Source: Pantoea vagans
GTDB lineage: Bacteria; Pseudomonadota; Gammaproteobacteria; Enterobacterales; Enterobacteriaceae
Assembly (NCBI RefSeq): GCF_004792415.1
Contig: NZ_CP038853.1
Location: 3,844,001-3,908,000, forward strand
DNA length: 64,000 nucleotides
Direction: 5' to 3'
The notes under the pieces are model-generated. The model was not told the DNA's origin, did not search any database, and worked only from the letters and a program-made list of their open reading frames with translations. Made by a program: the position numbers and the translations under genes. Below are positions 1 to 13,402 of this stretch, in pieces. How positions within the stretch are numbered: position 1 is the stretch's first letter; the number at the start of each line of letters is the position of its first letter.

Positions 1-537
1 CGCGCCCGCCTGAATCATCGCCTTCATCAGCTCATACGCATTGAGTACGCCGCCAAAACCGGCTTCCGCATCAGCGACAATCGGCAGAAAGAAATCGGTA
101 TACCGGCTGTCACCCTTTTCGATACCGCTGGACCACTGAATCTGATCGGCGCGCTGAAAGGTCTGATTGATGCGCGTCACCACTTCCGGCACCGAGTTCA
201 CCGGATAAAGCGACTGATCGGGATACATCTGCCCGGCTACGTTGGCATCCGCAGCCACCTGCCAGCCAGAAAGGTAAATTGCTTCAATGCCCGCTTTGGC
301 CTGCTGCAGTGCCTGCCCGCCGCTGAGCGCTCCCAGACTGTTGATATATCCTTTCTTCGCTTCGCCGTTCAGCAGCGCCCATAACTTCTCCGAACCGCGC
401 TCCGCCAGCGTACAGGCGGGCAGGACCGAGCCGCGCAGATTGACGACTTCTGCTGCGCTATAAGGGCGGGTAATGCCCTGCCAGCGTGCGGTCTGCCAGA
501 GTTGTTCCAGTTGATCGATCTGTTGAGTTCGTGTCAT
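1..537 (-). CDS. aceA: Isocitrate lyase, N-terminal part (cut by window edge)
   Basis: Isocitrate lyase splits isocitrate into succinate and glyoxylate, the first step of the glyoxylate shunt used for growth on acetate and fatty acids. Only the first 179 codons are inside the window; the family is about 430 residues, so the catalytic KKCGH loop lies outside. Visible landmarks are [10 protein letters not shown] (about residues 90-99) and [12 protein letters not shown] (about 152-163), part of the metal and substrate pocket. The ATG is preceded by a good AGGAGCT ribosome binding site. It starts 17 bp after aceB ends, so the two form an aceBA operon. No frame damage is seen in the visible part. 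Confidence 0.96.
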   Translation of the reverse strand, partial: MTRTQQIDQLEQLWQTARWQGITRPYSAAEVVNLRGSVLPACTLAERGSEKLWALLNGEAKKGYINSLGALSGGQALQQAKAGIEAIYLSGWQVAADANVAGQMYPDQSLYPVNSVPEVVTRINQTFQRADQIQWSSGIEKGDSRYTDFFLPIVADAEAGFGGVLNAYELMKAMIQAGA

Positions 538-554
538 GGCAATAGCTCCTCTGT

Positions 555-2153
555 TCAGGGGATCAGGCGGTAGCCTGGCAGGGTAAGAAAGGAAACCAGC
601 TCGCGTTCGGTGGTGATCTGCGCCATCAGCTGCGCCGCGTCGTCATAGCGACCGGCACTAAAGCGGGCTTCGCCCAGCGCGTTTTGCAGCAGATGCAGCT
701 CTTCGTTCAGCCAGCGCAGAAACAGTTCGGCCGTGACCCGCTGGCCACTGTTCAGCACTTGCTGGTGACGAATCCATTGCCAGATTGAGGTGCGCGCAAT
801 CTCAGCAGTAGCGGCATCCTCCATCAACCCGTCAATCGGCACACAGCCGTTACCACTGATCCAGGCTTCAAGGTATTGCAGCGCGACGCGGATGTTGGCG
901 CGCATTCCGGCTTCGGTGCGCTCACCCTGACAGGGTGCGAGTAATTGCTCCGCCGTGATCGGGGCATCTTCTTCACGCATGACATGCAGCTGATTCGGCC
1001 GGTCGTCCAGCGCAGCATCGAAGACCGCCATAGCGGTATCCGCCAGGCCCGGATGCGCAATCCAGGTGCCGTCATGCCCGTTGCCCGCCTCCCGTTGTTT
1101 ATCTTCCGTCACGCGCTGCAGCACCCAGGCATTGCGCGTCGGATCTTTAGCGGGTATCAGGGCTGACATTCCGCCCATCGCGAATGCTCCCCGGCGATGA
1201 CAGGTTTTAATCAGCAGGCGCGAGTAAGCATCCAGAAACGGCTGAGACATGGTGACGGACTGGCGATCCGGCAGGACGCGATCCGGATGCTGTTTCAGGG
1301 TTTTGATGTAGCTGAAGATGTAATCCCAGCGGCCACAGTTGAGTCCAACGATGTGATCGCGCAGGTTCCACAGGATCTCATCCATCTGAAACACGGCGGG
1401 TAAGGTTTCAATCAGCACTGTTGCTTTGATCGTGCCGCGCGGCAGATCGAACTGATCCTCGCTGAAGCTGAAGATCTCACGCCACCATGCGATCTCCTGC
1501 CAGCTCTCGGTCTTAGGCAGATAGAAGTAAGGTCCGCTGCCCTTAGCCAGCAAAGGTCGGACGTTGTGGAAAAAATAGAGCGCGAAATCAAACAGCCCGC
1601 CCGGAATCACCTCACCCTGCCAGCTGACATGTTTTTCTGACAAATGCAGGCCGCGAACCCGGCACATCAGCACCGCTGGATTAGCGCCGAGCTGATAAAT
1701 TTTGCCCGTGTCGCTGGTGTAACGCAGCGTGCCCTGCACCGCCTCACGCAGGGTAAGCTGCCCGTCAATCAGCTTTGACCACTCCGGCGACAGCGAATCC
1801 TCAAAGTCGGCCATAAAAACTTTTACGTTTGCGTTCAGGGCATTAATCACCATTTTTCGCTCGGGCGGGCCCGTGATCTCGACCCGACGATCTTCTAAGT
1901 CTGCCGGAATGGATTGAATATGCCATTCGCTGGATCTTATGGAAGCCGTTTCCATATCGAAGTCTGGCAGATAGCCCTGGTCATATTGCTGCTGACGCTG
2001 CTGGCGAGCTGATAACAGCACGTTGCGTTGTGGTGCAAAGCGTGCAACCAGCACCTCCAGAAAAGAGACGGCCTCGGGGGTTAACAACTGCTGTTCGGCA
2101 TGGTTAAAGGGCTGGCTGAAAGAGAGGGTATGGCTGATCACTGAGTCTGTCAT
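555..2153 (-). CDS. aceB: Malate synthase A
   Basis: Condenses glyoxylate with acetyl-CoA to malate, the second step of the glyoxylate shunt; cytoplasmic. At 532 residues it has the normal length of the A isoform. Landmarks include GPPERKMV (about residue 95), MADFEDS (about 113-119), [11 protein letters not shown] and HPGLADTAM, which hold catalytic and CoA-binding residues of the family. An AGGAG ribosome binding site precedes the ATG. It is the first gene of an aceBA operon transcribed away from metA. In E. coli this promoter is controlled by IclR; I could not identify a convincing IclR box in the 200 bp upstream. Confidence 0.97.
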   Translation of the reverse strand: MTDSVISHTLSFSQPFNHAEQQLLTPEAVSFLEVLVARFAPQRNVLLSARQQRQQQYDQGYLPDFDMETASIRSSEWHIQSIPADLEDRRVEITGPPERKMVINALNANVKVFMADFEDSLSPEWSKLIDGQLTLREAVQGTLRYTSDTGKIYQLGANPAVLMCRVRGLHLSEKHVSWQGEVIPGGLFDFALYFFHNVRPLLAKGSGPYFYLPKTESWQEIAWWREIFSFSEDQFDLPRGTIKATVLIETLPAVFQMDEILWNLRDHIVGLNCGRWDYIFSYIKTLKQHPDRVLPDRQSVTMSQPFLDAYSRLLIKTCHRRGAFAMGGMSALIPAKDPTRNAWVLQRVTEDKQREAGNGHDGTWIAHPGLADTAMAVFDAALDDRPNQLHVMREEDAPITAEQLLAPCQGERTEAGMRANIRVALQYLEAWISGNGCVPIDGLMEDAATAEIARTSIWQWIRHQQVLNSGQRVTAELFLRWLNEELHLLQNALGEARFSAGRYDDAAQLMAQITTERELVSFLTLPGYRLIP

Positions 2154-2361
2154 GCTGGCTTTCTCCTGTATTCAAAGGATCGAATGCAGCGGATCCACAC
2201 GGTGTTCGTTTTGTGAGCGACAGGATCAGAGCATAAGCATTTATTTTTCTAAATCAAAAACTATTTCCATTTTTGGATATAAATTATTCTATCCCAATGT
2301 TTTACATGCAATTAAAGTTATTTTTATTAAAGGAACGACTTTCATTCTTGTTTTAGCGACG

Positions 2362-2395
2362 AAAAAAAACCGTGTTGCCTTTGGCTAACACGGTT
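2362..2395 (-). terminator. Rho-independent terminator of metA
   Basis: A 9-bp inverted repeat, AACCGTGTT at 2368-2376 and AACACGGTT at 2387-2395, has an A-run on its left side (2362-2369), which reads as a T-run on the minus strand. It lies 20 bp after the metA stop codon. Confidence 0.85.
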
Positions 2396-2415
2396 CAGTT
2401 GCTCGTCGGGTGCGA

Positions 2416-3345
2416 CTATTCCAGCGTTGGATTCATGCGGCGCAGATCGAACGGGGTGATCTGGTAAACATAGTAGTTGAGCCAGTTCGAGAACAGCAGA
2501 TTGCCGTGACTTCGCCAGGTGGCGCGCGGTGGCAGAGCCGGATTATCCTGCGGGAAGTAGTTATACGGGACTTCCGGGCTTACTCCCGCTTCATAATCGC
2601 GATGATACTCACCCGACAACGTCAGCGCATCATACTCCGGGTGACCGGTAACAAACACCAGACGTTTGTCTTTACTCGCCATCAGATAGGCGCCGGTTTG
2701 TTCCGATTCAGCAAACAGCTCAAGATCGGTGTAATCCGTGATCAGCTGAGTAGGAAAATCAGCATAGCGTGAGTGTGGCGCAAGGAAATTATCATCAAAA
2801 CCCCGGGTCAGTAACGCATGGGGATGCAGAATCTGGTGCTCATAGACGCCAGACAGCTTGTTATGCCGGGTTTGCTTGGGAATGCCATACAGAATATTAA
2901 GCGCAGCCTGCACGGCCCAGCAGACAAACAGGGTTGAGGTGACATGCTCATTTGCCCAGTGCAGTACGCGCTGAATCTGGGGCCAGTAGGCGACATCATT
3001 AAAATCGACCAGTCCCAATGGTGCACCTGTCACGATTAAGCCATCGTAGTTGTCATGCTGGATATCTTCAAAATTGCAGTAGAAGTTGTTGAGGTGCTCA
3101 GTAGGCGTATTGCGTGACTCACGGCTGTCGATGCGCAGCAGCTGAATATCGATCTGTAAGGGCGAGTTGGAAAGCAGACGCAGAAACTGGTTCTCCGTTT
3201 CGATCTTTTTCGGCATCAGATTCAGTATGAGCACTTTAAGCGGTCGGATCTCCTGAACACTGGCGCGCGACGATGTCATGACAAAGACATTTTCGTCGCG
3301 CAAAAAATTCACTGCCGGTAATTCGTCGGGAACCCTGATTGGCAT
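2416..3345 (-). CDS. metA: Homoserine O-succinyltransferase
   Basis: Activates homoserine with succinyl-CoA, the first committed step of methionine synthesis. The start MPIRVPDEL gives 309 residues, exactly the E. coli length; the open frame extends 8 codons further upstream, but only the internal ATG has a well-placed AGGTGAG. The glutamine-amidotransferase-like fold is shown by the nucleophile elbow FVCWAVQ (Cys142 by E. coli numbering) and VTGHPEYD (His235 and Glu237). It is monocistronic, with met boxes upstream and its own terminator. MetA is a heat-labile protein in E. coli; nothing here shows whether that holds. Confidence 0.97.
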   Translation of the reverse strand: MPIRVPDELPAVNFLRDENVFVMTSSRASVQEIRPLKVLILNLMPKKIETENQFLRLLSNSPLQIDIQLLRIDSRESRNTPTEHLNNFYCNFEDIQHDNYDGLIVTGAPLGLVDFNDVAYWPQIQRVLHWANEHVTSTLFVCWAVQAALNILYGIPKQTRHNKLSGVYEHQILHPHALLTRGFDDNFLAPHSRYADFPTQLITDYTDLELFAESEQTGAYLMASKDKRLVFVTGHPEYDALTLSGEYHRDYEAGVSPEVPYNYFPQDNPALPPRATWRSHGNLLFSNWLNYYVYQITPFDLRRMNPTLE

Positions 3346-3371
3346 AGCCTGCTCACCTCTCGCAACCATAT

Positions 3372-3387
3372 AAACGTTTAGACATCT
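3372..3387. promoter_or_regulatory. Two adjacent MetJ boxes upstream of metA
   Basis: Two tandem 8-bp units, AAACGTTT (3372-3379) and AGACATCT (3380-3387), resemble the MetJ consensus AGACGTCT and lie 26-41 bp upstream of the metA start. MetJ with S-adenosylmethionine represses methionine genes by binding such tandem boxes. The first unit is a perfect palindrome; the second differs from the consensus at one position. Confidence 0.8.
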
Positions 3388-3479
3388 GGATGCCCAACAT
3401 TAGCCTGATCGTTGTAAGATGTCGAGGTTTCATGCAGAAAATGAAAATGTTTCAGCTTAAAGTGACAAACAACAGACGT

Positions 3480-3509
3480 AAAAAAGCCCCGCACTTTCGT
3501 GCGGGGCTT
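3480..3509 (-). terminator. Terminator of the first rRNA operon
   Basis: The stem AGCCCCGCAC / GTGCGGGGCT with loop TTTC is followed on the minus strand by a T-run (A-run 3480-3485 on the plus strand). It sits just after the 5S gene. An almost identical copy follows the second operon. Confidence 0.92.
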
Positions 3510-3522
3510 CTTCACTTATTTA

Positions 3523-3642
3523 ATGCCTGGCAGTTCCCTACTCTCGCATGGGGAGACCCCACACTACCATCGGCGCTACGGCGTTTCACTTCTGAGTTCG
3601 GCATGGGGTCAGGTGGGACCACCGCGCTACAGCCGCCAGGCA
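3523..3642 (-). rRNA. rrf: 5S ribosomal RNA (first operon)
   Basis: 120 nt with the terminal helix TGCCTGGC / GCCAGGCA and the usual 5S internal sequence; last gene of the operon. It differs from the second copy (40335-40454) at two positions, which read GA against GG near 3555 and CTACAG against CTAAAG near 3630. Confidence 0.97.
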
Positions 3643-3836
3643 AATCTTGGTGCACGAAACGAACCTTTTACGCCATGACCGCGTTGCCATCGCTCAGCCA
3701 CACCGGTCACATACCTCAGTATGCTCCCGCTGATGTCTTCGCTCTGCGCCCTGTCACGCCGCAAAATCTTTCGTTTCCGCTAATTTTATCCGGAATAAGC
3801 TGAAAATCTGTCTCTCAAAAACGCCTCTGGCGTTGT

Positions 3837-6742
<2,906 letters not shown>

Positions 6743-6872
6743 TCACAACCCACAGGCGTTTTTCAACGCTGCGAGCTGCAAGCATTTGAGAGACTCGAAC
6801 ATGTCGCGTTTTTCATTCTTATTACGGAGAATGAAAACGACACGTCGTTTCAATTTTCAGCTTGTTCCGGAT

Positions 6873-6884
6873 TGTTAAAGAGCA
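6873..6884 (-). promoter_or_regulatory. boxA antitermination site in the 16S-23S spacer (first operon)
   Basis: TGCTCTTTAACA on the minus strand is the classical rRNA boxA, bound as RNA by NusB-S10. It lies between tRNA-Glu and the 23S gene. Confidence 0.8.
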
Positions 6885-6954
6885 ATATCTTAAACATGAC
6901 TCTTAAGTCATCTTTAAGATATGTGGGCAACATCTTTCACCTGTCACCAAGCTT

Positions 6955-7030
6955 TGGCGTCCCCTAGGGGATTCGAACCCCTGTTACCGCCGTGAAAGGG
7001 CGGTGTCCTGGGCCTCTAGACGAAGGGGAC
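6955..7030 (-). tRNA. gltV: tRNA-Glu (TTC)
   Basis: 76 nt with encoded CCA; cloverleaf with acceptor GTCCCCT / AGGGGAC and anticodon loop CTTTCAC. It lies in the 16S-23S spacer. A single tRNA-Glu in this spacer, next to purH and metA, is what E. coli rrnE has. Confidence 0.97.
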
Positions 7031-7116
7031 AATTAAGTCTGTCTTCGAAAGACACTTTGCTCGTTATTTTCTATCAGACAATCTGTGTGGACACTGCGCG
7101 GGAAGGTATCTTCAGG

Positions 7117-8654
<1,538 letters not shown>

Positions 8655-8808
8655 AAGTTTGATTTGCTTAAACAAGTTAAGCGGTGCTCATCTGTAAAAC
8701 GTCATAATGAATTTCATTATGTGTTCACTCGTGAGGCTTTGATATTTTGTTGCGTCCTGAGACGCTGATATCAATCCTGCGAGTGCCCACACAGATTGTC
8801 TGATAAAT

Positions 8809-8820
8809 TGTTAAAGAGCA
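8809..8820 (-). promoter_or_regulatory. boxA antitermination site in the rRNA leader (first operon)
   Basis: TGCTCTTTAACA on the minus strand, between promoter P2 and the 16S gene, identical to the boxA in the spacer. Confidence 0.8.
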
Positions 8821-8859
8821 GTGCGAACAGTGCGTTAGCGTCCTGTCGCGAGGTGGCGT

Positions 8860-8887
8860 ATATTACGCTTTCCTCCTGCAGAGTCAA
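8860..8887 (-). promoter_or_regulatory. rRNA promoter P2 (first operon)
   Basis: On the minus strand: -35 TTGACT (8882-8887), 16-bp spacer, -10 TAATAT (8860-8865), matching the form of enterobacterial rRNA P2. Confidence 0.85.
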
Positions 8888-8978
8888 CTTCTTTCTCAGA
8901 AGTTTTTCTCCGGCGGCGCAGTCTCCTGTGCCTCTCAACCCGTTTCCCGTTGCCGGTGTTCCGTGTTGATGGATGCGC

Positions 8979-9006
8979 ATTATAGGGAGTTCGCGCAGAG
9001 GCGCAA
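8979..9006 (-). promoter_or_regulatory. rRNA promoter P1 (first operon)
   Basis: On the minus strand: -35 TTGCGC (9001-9006), 16-bp spacer, -10 TATAAT (8979-8984) followed by a GCGC discriminator, typical of the stringently controlled, Fis-activated rRNA P1. The 8655-9285 interval has no gene; it holds P1, P2, boxA, a DnaA-type 9-mer, the PurR operator and the purH leader. Confidence 0.87.
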
Positions 9007-9082
9007 CCCATAAAATGCATAAAAAAGCGCGTTCGCTGCATTCCACAGCAAAAGCCGCTGTTATACGCAGTTACGCACAATG

Positions 9083-9091
9083 TTATCCACA
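9083..9091 (+). promoter_or_regulatory. Perfect DnaA-box 9-mer between rrs and purH
   Basis: TTATCCACA, the strongest DnaA-box sequence, sits upstream of both the rRNA P1 promoter and the purHD promoter. A 9-mer is expected by chance about once in two windows of this size, so function is unproven. Confidence 0.35.
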
Positions 9092-9123
9092 CGGAGCGGG
9101 CTAATCGAATTTAGGCGAGCATC

Positions 9124-9145
9124 ACGCAAACGTTTTCGCTACAAT
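9124..9145 (+). promoter_or_regulatory. PurR operator and -10 of the purHD promoter
   Basis: ACGCAAACGTTTTCGC (9124-9139) fits the 16-bp PurR palindrome ACGCAAACGTTTGCGT closely. The -10 candidate TACAAT follows at 9140-9145, so bound PurR would cover the promoter. In E. coli, purHD is repressed by PurR with hypoxanthine or guanine. Confidence 0.87.
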
Positions 9146-9176
9146 GCCGGGCAATATTCCGGACCCCCTTATCGGG

Positions 9177-9247
9177 GCGTTACCTGAGGTTTTTGATCTT
9201 TTCTTCTTATATAGAAGAGAAAACCGCGATAAAACCTGATGTAACGC
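9177..9247 (+). other. Nested inverted repeat in the purH leader
   Basis: Three stacked inverted repeats share one axis: GCGTTAC (9177-9183) with GTAACGC (9241-9247); AGGTTTT (9187-9193) with AAAACCT (9231-9237); TTTTCTTCT (9199-9207) with AGAAGA-G-AAAA (9213-9223). The RNA would fold into one long interrupted hairpin ending 38 nt before the purH start codon. No T-run follows it, so it is not a standard terminator. Confidence 0.6.
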
Positions 9248-9285
9248 TCTTATATACGCGAAACAAAGCCAAGGGATAAACCACC

Positions 9286-10875
9286 ATGCAACAACCTCGT
9301 CCTGTACGCCGCGCATTGCTCAGTGTCTCTGACAAAGCCGGTATCCTCGAATTTGCTCAGGCGCTCTCCCATCGCGGTGTCGAACTGCTCTCCACAGGTG
9401 GAACCGCTCGCCTGCTGGCGGATGCGGGCCTGGCTGTCACCGAAGTCTCTGATTACACCGGTTTCCCGGAAATGATGGATGGACGCGTCAAAACCCTGCA
9501 TCCGAAAGTGCATGGCGGCATTTTAGGTCGTCGCGGCCAGGATGATGCCATCATGGCGCAGCACGACATCAGCCCAATCGACATGGTGGTCGTTAACCTC
9601 TATCCCTTTGCACAGACGGTCGCCCGTGAAGGATGTTCACTGAAAGATGCGGTGGAAAACATCGATATCGGTGGCCCGACAATGGTGCGCTCTGCTGCCA
9701 AGAACCATAAAGATGTCGCCATTGTGGTCAGCAGCAGCGACTACGACGCCATCATTGCTGAAATGGACGCTCACGAGAACGCGCTGACGCTTGAGACCCG
9801 TTTCGATCTGGCCATTAAAGCGTTCGAACACACTGCCGCGTATGACAGCATGATCGCTAACTACTTCGGTACCCTGGTGCCTGCCTATCACGGCGAACGC
9901 AATCAGCCCGCCGGCCGTTTCCCGCGTACCCTGAATCTGAACTTTATCAAGAAGCAGGATATGCGTTACGGCGAGAACAGCCATCAGGATGCTGCCTTCT
10001 ATATAGAAGAGAATATCACTGAAGCCTCAGTAGCGACCGCGCAGCAGGTTCAGGGCAAAGCACTCTCCTATAACAATATTGCTGACACGGATGCGGCACT
10101 GGAGTGTGTGAAAGAGTTCAGTGAACCTGCATGCGTCATCGTTAAGCATGCCAACCCTTGTGGTGTCGCAACTGGTGACGATCTGCTGGCAGCCTATGAG
10201 CGAGCTTACCAGACCGACCCGACTTCCGCGTTTGGCGGCATCATTGCCTTTAACCGCGAGCTGGATGAAGCGACGGCGCAGGCGATTATCAGCCGCCAGT
10301 TTGTAGAGGTGATCATCGCGCCCGCCGTTTCCGAAGCCGCGCTGAAAATCACCGCTGCGAAGCAGAATGTCCGTGTCCTGATCTGCGGCCAGTGGCAAAA
10401 CCGTACCGCTGCGCTGGATTTCAAACGCGTCAACGGCGGCCTGCTGGTCCAGGATCGCGATCTTGGCATGGTCGAAGCCAGCCAGTTGCGTGTCGTCAGC
10501 AAGCGCCAGCCAACCGGGCAGGAACTGCGTGATGCACTGTTCTGCTGGAAAGTTGCGAAGTTCGTTAAGTCCAATGCCATTGTGTATGCACGCGACAACA
10601 TGACGATTGGTATTGGTGCGGGTCAGATGAGCCGCGTTTACTCCGCAAAAATTGCAGGTATTAAAGCAGCCGATGAAGGTCTGGAAGTGAAAGGCTCAGC
10701 CATGGCGTCAGATGCCTTCTTCCCGTTCCGCGATGGTATCGATGCCGCCGCCGCGGCAGGCGTGAGCTGCGTTATCCAGCCAGGCGGCTCCATCCGCGAT
10801 GAAGAAGTGATTGCGGCAGCGGATGAGCATGACATTGCGATGATCTTCACCGACATGCGTCACTTCCGCCATTAA
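9286..10875 (+). CDS. purH: Bifunctional AICAR formyltransferase / IMP cyclohydrolase
   Basis: Carries out the last two steps of IMP synthesis: formylation of AICAR with 10-formyl-THF, then ring closure. 529 residues, the E. coli length. The N-terminal cyclohydrolase domain (about 1-200) begins [13 protein letters not shown]; the formyltransferase domain carries KHANPCG (catalytic Lys-His pair, near residue 285) and [12 protein letters not shown] near the C-terminus. An AGGGA ribosome binding site precedes the ATG. It is first in a purHD operon, 19 bp before purD, under a PurR operator and divergent from the rRNA operon. Confidence 0.98.
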   Translation: MQQPRPVRRALLSVSDKAGILEFAQALSHRGVELLSTGGTARLLADAGLAVTEVSDYTGFPEMMDGRVKTLHPKVHGGILGRRGQDDAIMAQHDISPIDMVVVNLYPFAQTVAREGCSLKDAVENIDIGGPTMVRSAAKNHKDVAIVVSSSDYDAIIAEMDAHENALTLETRFDLAIKAFEHTAAYDSMIANYFGTLVPAYHGERNQPAGRFPRTLNLNFIKKQDMRYGENSHQDAAFYIEENITEASVATAQQVQGKALSYNNIADTDAALECVKEFSEPACVIVKHANPCGVATGDDLLAAYERAYQTDPTSAFGGIIAFNRELDEATAQAIISRQFVEVIIAPAVSEAALKITAAKQNVRVLICGQWQNRTAALDFKRVNGGLLVQDRDLGMVEASQLRVVSKRQPTGQELRDALFCWKVAKFVKSNAIVYARDNMTIGIGAGQMSRVYSAKIAGIKAADEGLEVKGSAMASDAFFPFRDGIDAAAAAGVSCVIQPGGSIRDEEVIAAADEHDIAMIFTDMRHFRH

Positions 10876-10894
10876 TCGATTCGGAGAGTAACAG

Positions 10895-12175
10895 ATGAAA
10901 ATTTTAGTCATCGGCAACGGCGGACGTGAACATGCTCTGGCCTGGAAAGCGGCCCAGTCACCACTGGCGGAAACCGTATTTGTCGCGCCGGGTAATGCGG
11001 GCACGGCATTAGAGCCTGCGCTGCAGAATGTCGCAATCGGAGCCACCGACATCCCTGCTCTGCTTGAGTTTGCAAAGCGTGAAAAGATCGATCTGACGAT
11101 TGTCGGACCGGAAGCGCCGCTGGTGATCGGCGTCGTAGATGCCTTCCGTGAAGCGGGGCTGGCTATCTTTGGTCCGACGCAGGCCGCGGCACAGCTGGAA
11201 GGCTCTAAAGCCTTTACCAAAGATTTCCTGGCGCGTCACCAGATCCCCAGCGCAGCGTATCAGAACTTTACCGATGTTGAGCCTGCTCTTGCGTATCTGC
11301 GTGAGAAAGGCGCGCCCATCGTTATCAAAGCCGACGGCCTGGCCGCAGGTAAAGGCGTCATTGTCGCGATGACGCTGCAGGAAGCTGAAGATGCGGTTCA
11401 GGATATGCTGGCCGGTAACGCCTTTGGCGATGCCGGACACCGTATTGTGATTGAAGAGTTTCTGGATGGCGAAGAAGCCAGCTTCATCGTGATGGTGGAC
11501 GGCGAGAATGTGCTGCCTATGGCCACCAGCCAGGATCATAAACGTGTCGGCGATGGCGATACCGGTCCGAACACCGGTGGCATGGGCGCTTACTCGCCGG
11601 CACCGGTGGTCACCGATGAGATCCACCAGCGCGTGATGGATCAGGTCATCTGGCCGACCGTGCGTGGCATGGCAGCTGAAGGCAACGTCTACACCGGTTT
11701 TCTCTATGCCGGCCTGATGATCGATCACACCGGGCAGCCGAAAGTGATCGAATTTAACTGCCGCTTCGGCGATCCGGAAACGCAGCCGATCATGCTGCGC
11801 CTGCAGTCGGATCTGGTCGATCTTTGCCTGGCTGCCTGCGACGGCAAGCTGGATCAGAAAACGTCACACTGGGATCCCCGCCCTGCGCTGGGTGTGGTAC
11901 TGGCGGCCGGCGGTTATCCGGGTGATTACGCTCAGGGCGATCAGATTCATGGCCTGCCACTGGAAGAAGTGGCTGACGGCAAGGTTTTCCACGCCGGAAC
12001 ACGTCTGGAAGAAGATCGGGTGTTGACGAACGGTGGCCGCGTGCTGTGCGTCACCGCGCTGGGTGACGATGTTGCTGCGGCACAAAAGCGGGCTTACGAG
12101 CTGACAAAGCCGATCTCCTGGCAGGGCAGCTTCTGTCGCCGCGATATCGGCTATCGCGCTATTAATCGTAAATAA
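10895..12175 (+). CDS. purD: Phosphoribosylamine-glycine ligase (GAR synthetase)
   Basis: Joins glycine to 5-phosphoribosylamine with ATP, the second step of purine synthesis. 426 residues, close to the usual 429. ATP-grasp fold: GNGGREHALAWK at the N-terminus, the ATP-binding loop GLAAGKGV near residue 150, and EFNCRFGDPE near 290 holding the metal-binding Glu and Asn. GGAGAG lies 8 bp upstream of the ATG. Co-transcribed with purH and closed by a terminator. In E. coli zraPSR follow at this place; here the DUF1481 gene follows directly. Confidence 0.97.
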   Translation: MKILVIGNGGREHALAWKAAQSPLAETVFVAPGNAGTALEPALQNVAIGATDIPALLEFAKREKIDLTIVGPEAPLVIGVVDAFREAGLAIFGPTQAAAQLEGSKAFTKDFLARHQIPSAAYQNFTDVEPALAYLREKGAPIVIKADGLAAGKGVIVAMTLQEAEDAVQDMLAGNAFGDAGHRIVIEEFLDGEEASFIVMVDGENVLPMATSQDHKRVGDGDTGPNTGGMGAYSPAPVVTDEIHQRVMDQVIWPTVRGMAAEGNVYTGFLYAGLMIDHTGQPKVIEFNCRFGDPETQPIMLRLQSDLVDLCLAACDGKLDQKTSHWDPRPALGVVLAAGGYPGDYAQGDQIHGLPLEEVADGKVFHAGTRLEEDRVLTNGGRVLCVTALGDDVAAAQKRAYELTKPISWQGSFCRRDIGYRAINRK

Positions 12176-12179
12176 GCAA

Positions 12180-12206
12180 AGGGGGCACAGGGTGCCCCCT
12201 CTTCAA
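12180..12206 (+). terminator. Terminator of purHD
   Basis: AGGGGGCAC (12180-12188) pairs with GTGCCCCCT (12192-12200); a modest pyrimidine-rich tail follows. It lies between the convergent purD and DUF1481 genes. Confidence 0.75.
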
Positions 12207-12207
12207 T

Positions 12208-12870
12208 TCACATATCGTCTTCTGTCGGCTGCTGTGAGCAGTCATCCTGCTGGCTGACCCGCAACAACTGTATCCCTTCAGGCGCTTCAAGCCATGACAC
12301 CATCAGCGGTGCCGATGCGCTACGCTGCTGCTGTATCAGTATCTGCAGATCGTCAGCATCAAAAGCGGATCTGACCTGCTGGCCTTCACAACTCTCCAGC
12401 ACATTATTTCCCAGCCAGTGTCCCTGTTTCAGAAACACCTGACCGCTTAACAGCGCATCGCTGAGGTTACGCATGCGCTGAGCATCAAACTTATAGAGTT
12501 CAACTGCATCCGGGCTGACCGCTTCACGCCGGCCTGCAAGCTGGCGCTGCATAAAGTTGAGACCACCGGCCTGGTCGAAGCGCAGGGTCACATCGTCAGG
12601 TTGCTTGCCCTTTACCTGACGCTGAATGCTGATCAATGACTCTTCCAGCCAGACATAGTCAGTCACTTCACCTTCCCCGCCACTGAACGACGTATAGAGG
12701 GTACGGATATGAACCGACTGATGGTCGCTATTTTTGCGCCAGATTCGCACAACACCACGATCGGCAAGATAGCCACTGGCAGAAAAGGGAGGAATATCCG
12801 GCGTCGAGCTACAGCCGAAAAGAAACAGAGAGAGAAACAGAACAGATAAACGCGGTAACAGCGAAGTCAT
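12208..12870 (-). CDS. yjaH: DUF1481 family lipoprotein (YjaH-like)
   Basis: 220 residues with a lipoprotein signal: a hydrophobic stretch and the lipobox LFGC at residues 17-20, so it should be lipidated on the Cys and anchored in the envelope. The rest is soluble. It occupies the position of E. coli yjaH, downstream of hupA and convergent with purD. The molecular function of the DUF1481 family is not known, and I infer none. A 71-bp gap with a strong terminator separates it from hupA, so it probably has its own promoter or depends on read-through. Confidence 0.85.
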   Translation of the reverse strand: MTSLLPRLSVLFLSLFLFGCSSTPDIPPFSASGYLADRGVVRIWRKNSDHQSVHIRTLYTSFSGGEGEVTDYVWLEESLISIQRQVKGKQPDDVTLRFDQAGGLNFMQRQLAGRREAVSPDAVELYKFDAQRMRNLSDALLSGQVFLKQGHWLGNNVLESCEGQQVRSAFDADDLQILIQQQRSASAPLMVSWLEAPEGIQLLRVSQQDDCSQQPTEDDM

Positions 12871-12885
12871 GATGGCTGGCCTCTT

Positions 12886-12911
12886 AAAAACAAAAGGGGC
12901 GAAACGCCCCC
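12886..12911 (-). terminator. Terminator of hupA
   Basis: GGGGCG (12896-12901), loop AAA, CGCCCC (12905-12910), with A-rich sequence on the left giving T-runs on the minus strand. Confidence 0.87.
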
Positions 12912-12941
12912 TGTTTTAAAGCTTAACCGCAGTGCGACGTC

Positions 12942-13214
12942 TTACTTAACGGCGTCTTTCAGCGCTTTACCAGACACGAATGCCGGTACGTTTGCTGCAG
13001 CGATTTTGATCTCTTTGCCAGTCTGCGGGTTACGACCGGTACGCTCAGCGCGGTGGTTCACTTTAAAAGTACCAAAACCAACCAGTTGTACAGCATCACC
13101 ATCTTTCAGAGACTCAGTGATCGCAGCCAGAGTAGATTCCAGCGCTGCCTTTGCCTGGGTTTTAGACAGGTCAGCTTTTTCTGCGATCACATCAATCAGT
13201 TGAGTCTTGTTCAT
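12942..13214 (-). CDS. hupA: DNA-binding protein HU-alpha
   Basis: Small histone-like protein of 90 residues that bends DNA without sequence specificity; forms homodimers or heterodimers with HU-beta. It starts [18 protein letters not shown] and has the minor-groove binding arm [12 protein letters not shown] around residues 55-70, with the conserved Pro63. It is the alpha rather than the beta subunit by N-terminal sequence and by neighbours (yjaG upstream, yjaH downstream, as in E. coli). It stands alone, with 188 bp upstream that should contain its promoter. Confidence 0.97.
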   Translation of the reverse strand: MNKTQLIDVIAEKADLSKTQAKAALESTLAAITESLKDGDAVQLVGFGTFKVNHRAERTGRNPQTGKEIKIAAANVPAFVSGKALKDAVK

Positions 13215-13402
13215 AAGTTATCCTTAAAGTGTATTTATCGCTTGCTAAGCAACGAGTGCGAGGGAAAAGCCATATTCTGGCACTCTTCTGCCTGCACGCA
13301 CCGATAGCCACAATTTTCAGCCCCCCAAATGTAGACCAGACAGGGGGCCAATGTGAAGCCTTCAGGCGCGCTAATTCGGGCCTGAAGTCACGTTTTATCG
13401 CC

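Noticed and set aside
2240..2275. IclR box upstream of aceB (region with TATTTCCATTTTTGGATA)
   Set aside because: The symmetry is poor and I could not match the consensus at both half-sites.
8771..9092. Minus-strand open frames of 85-91 codons in the rRNA promoter region
   Set aside because: They cover P1, P2 and boxA of the rRNA operon; no family similarity and no ribosome binding site.
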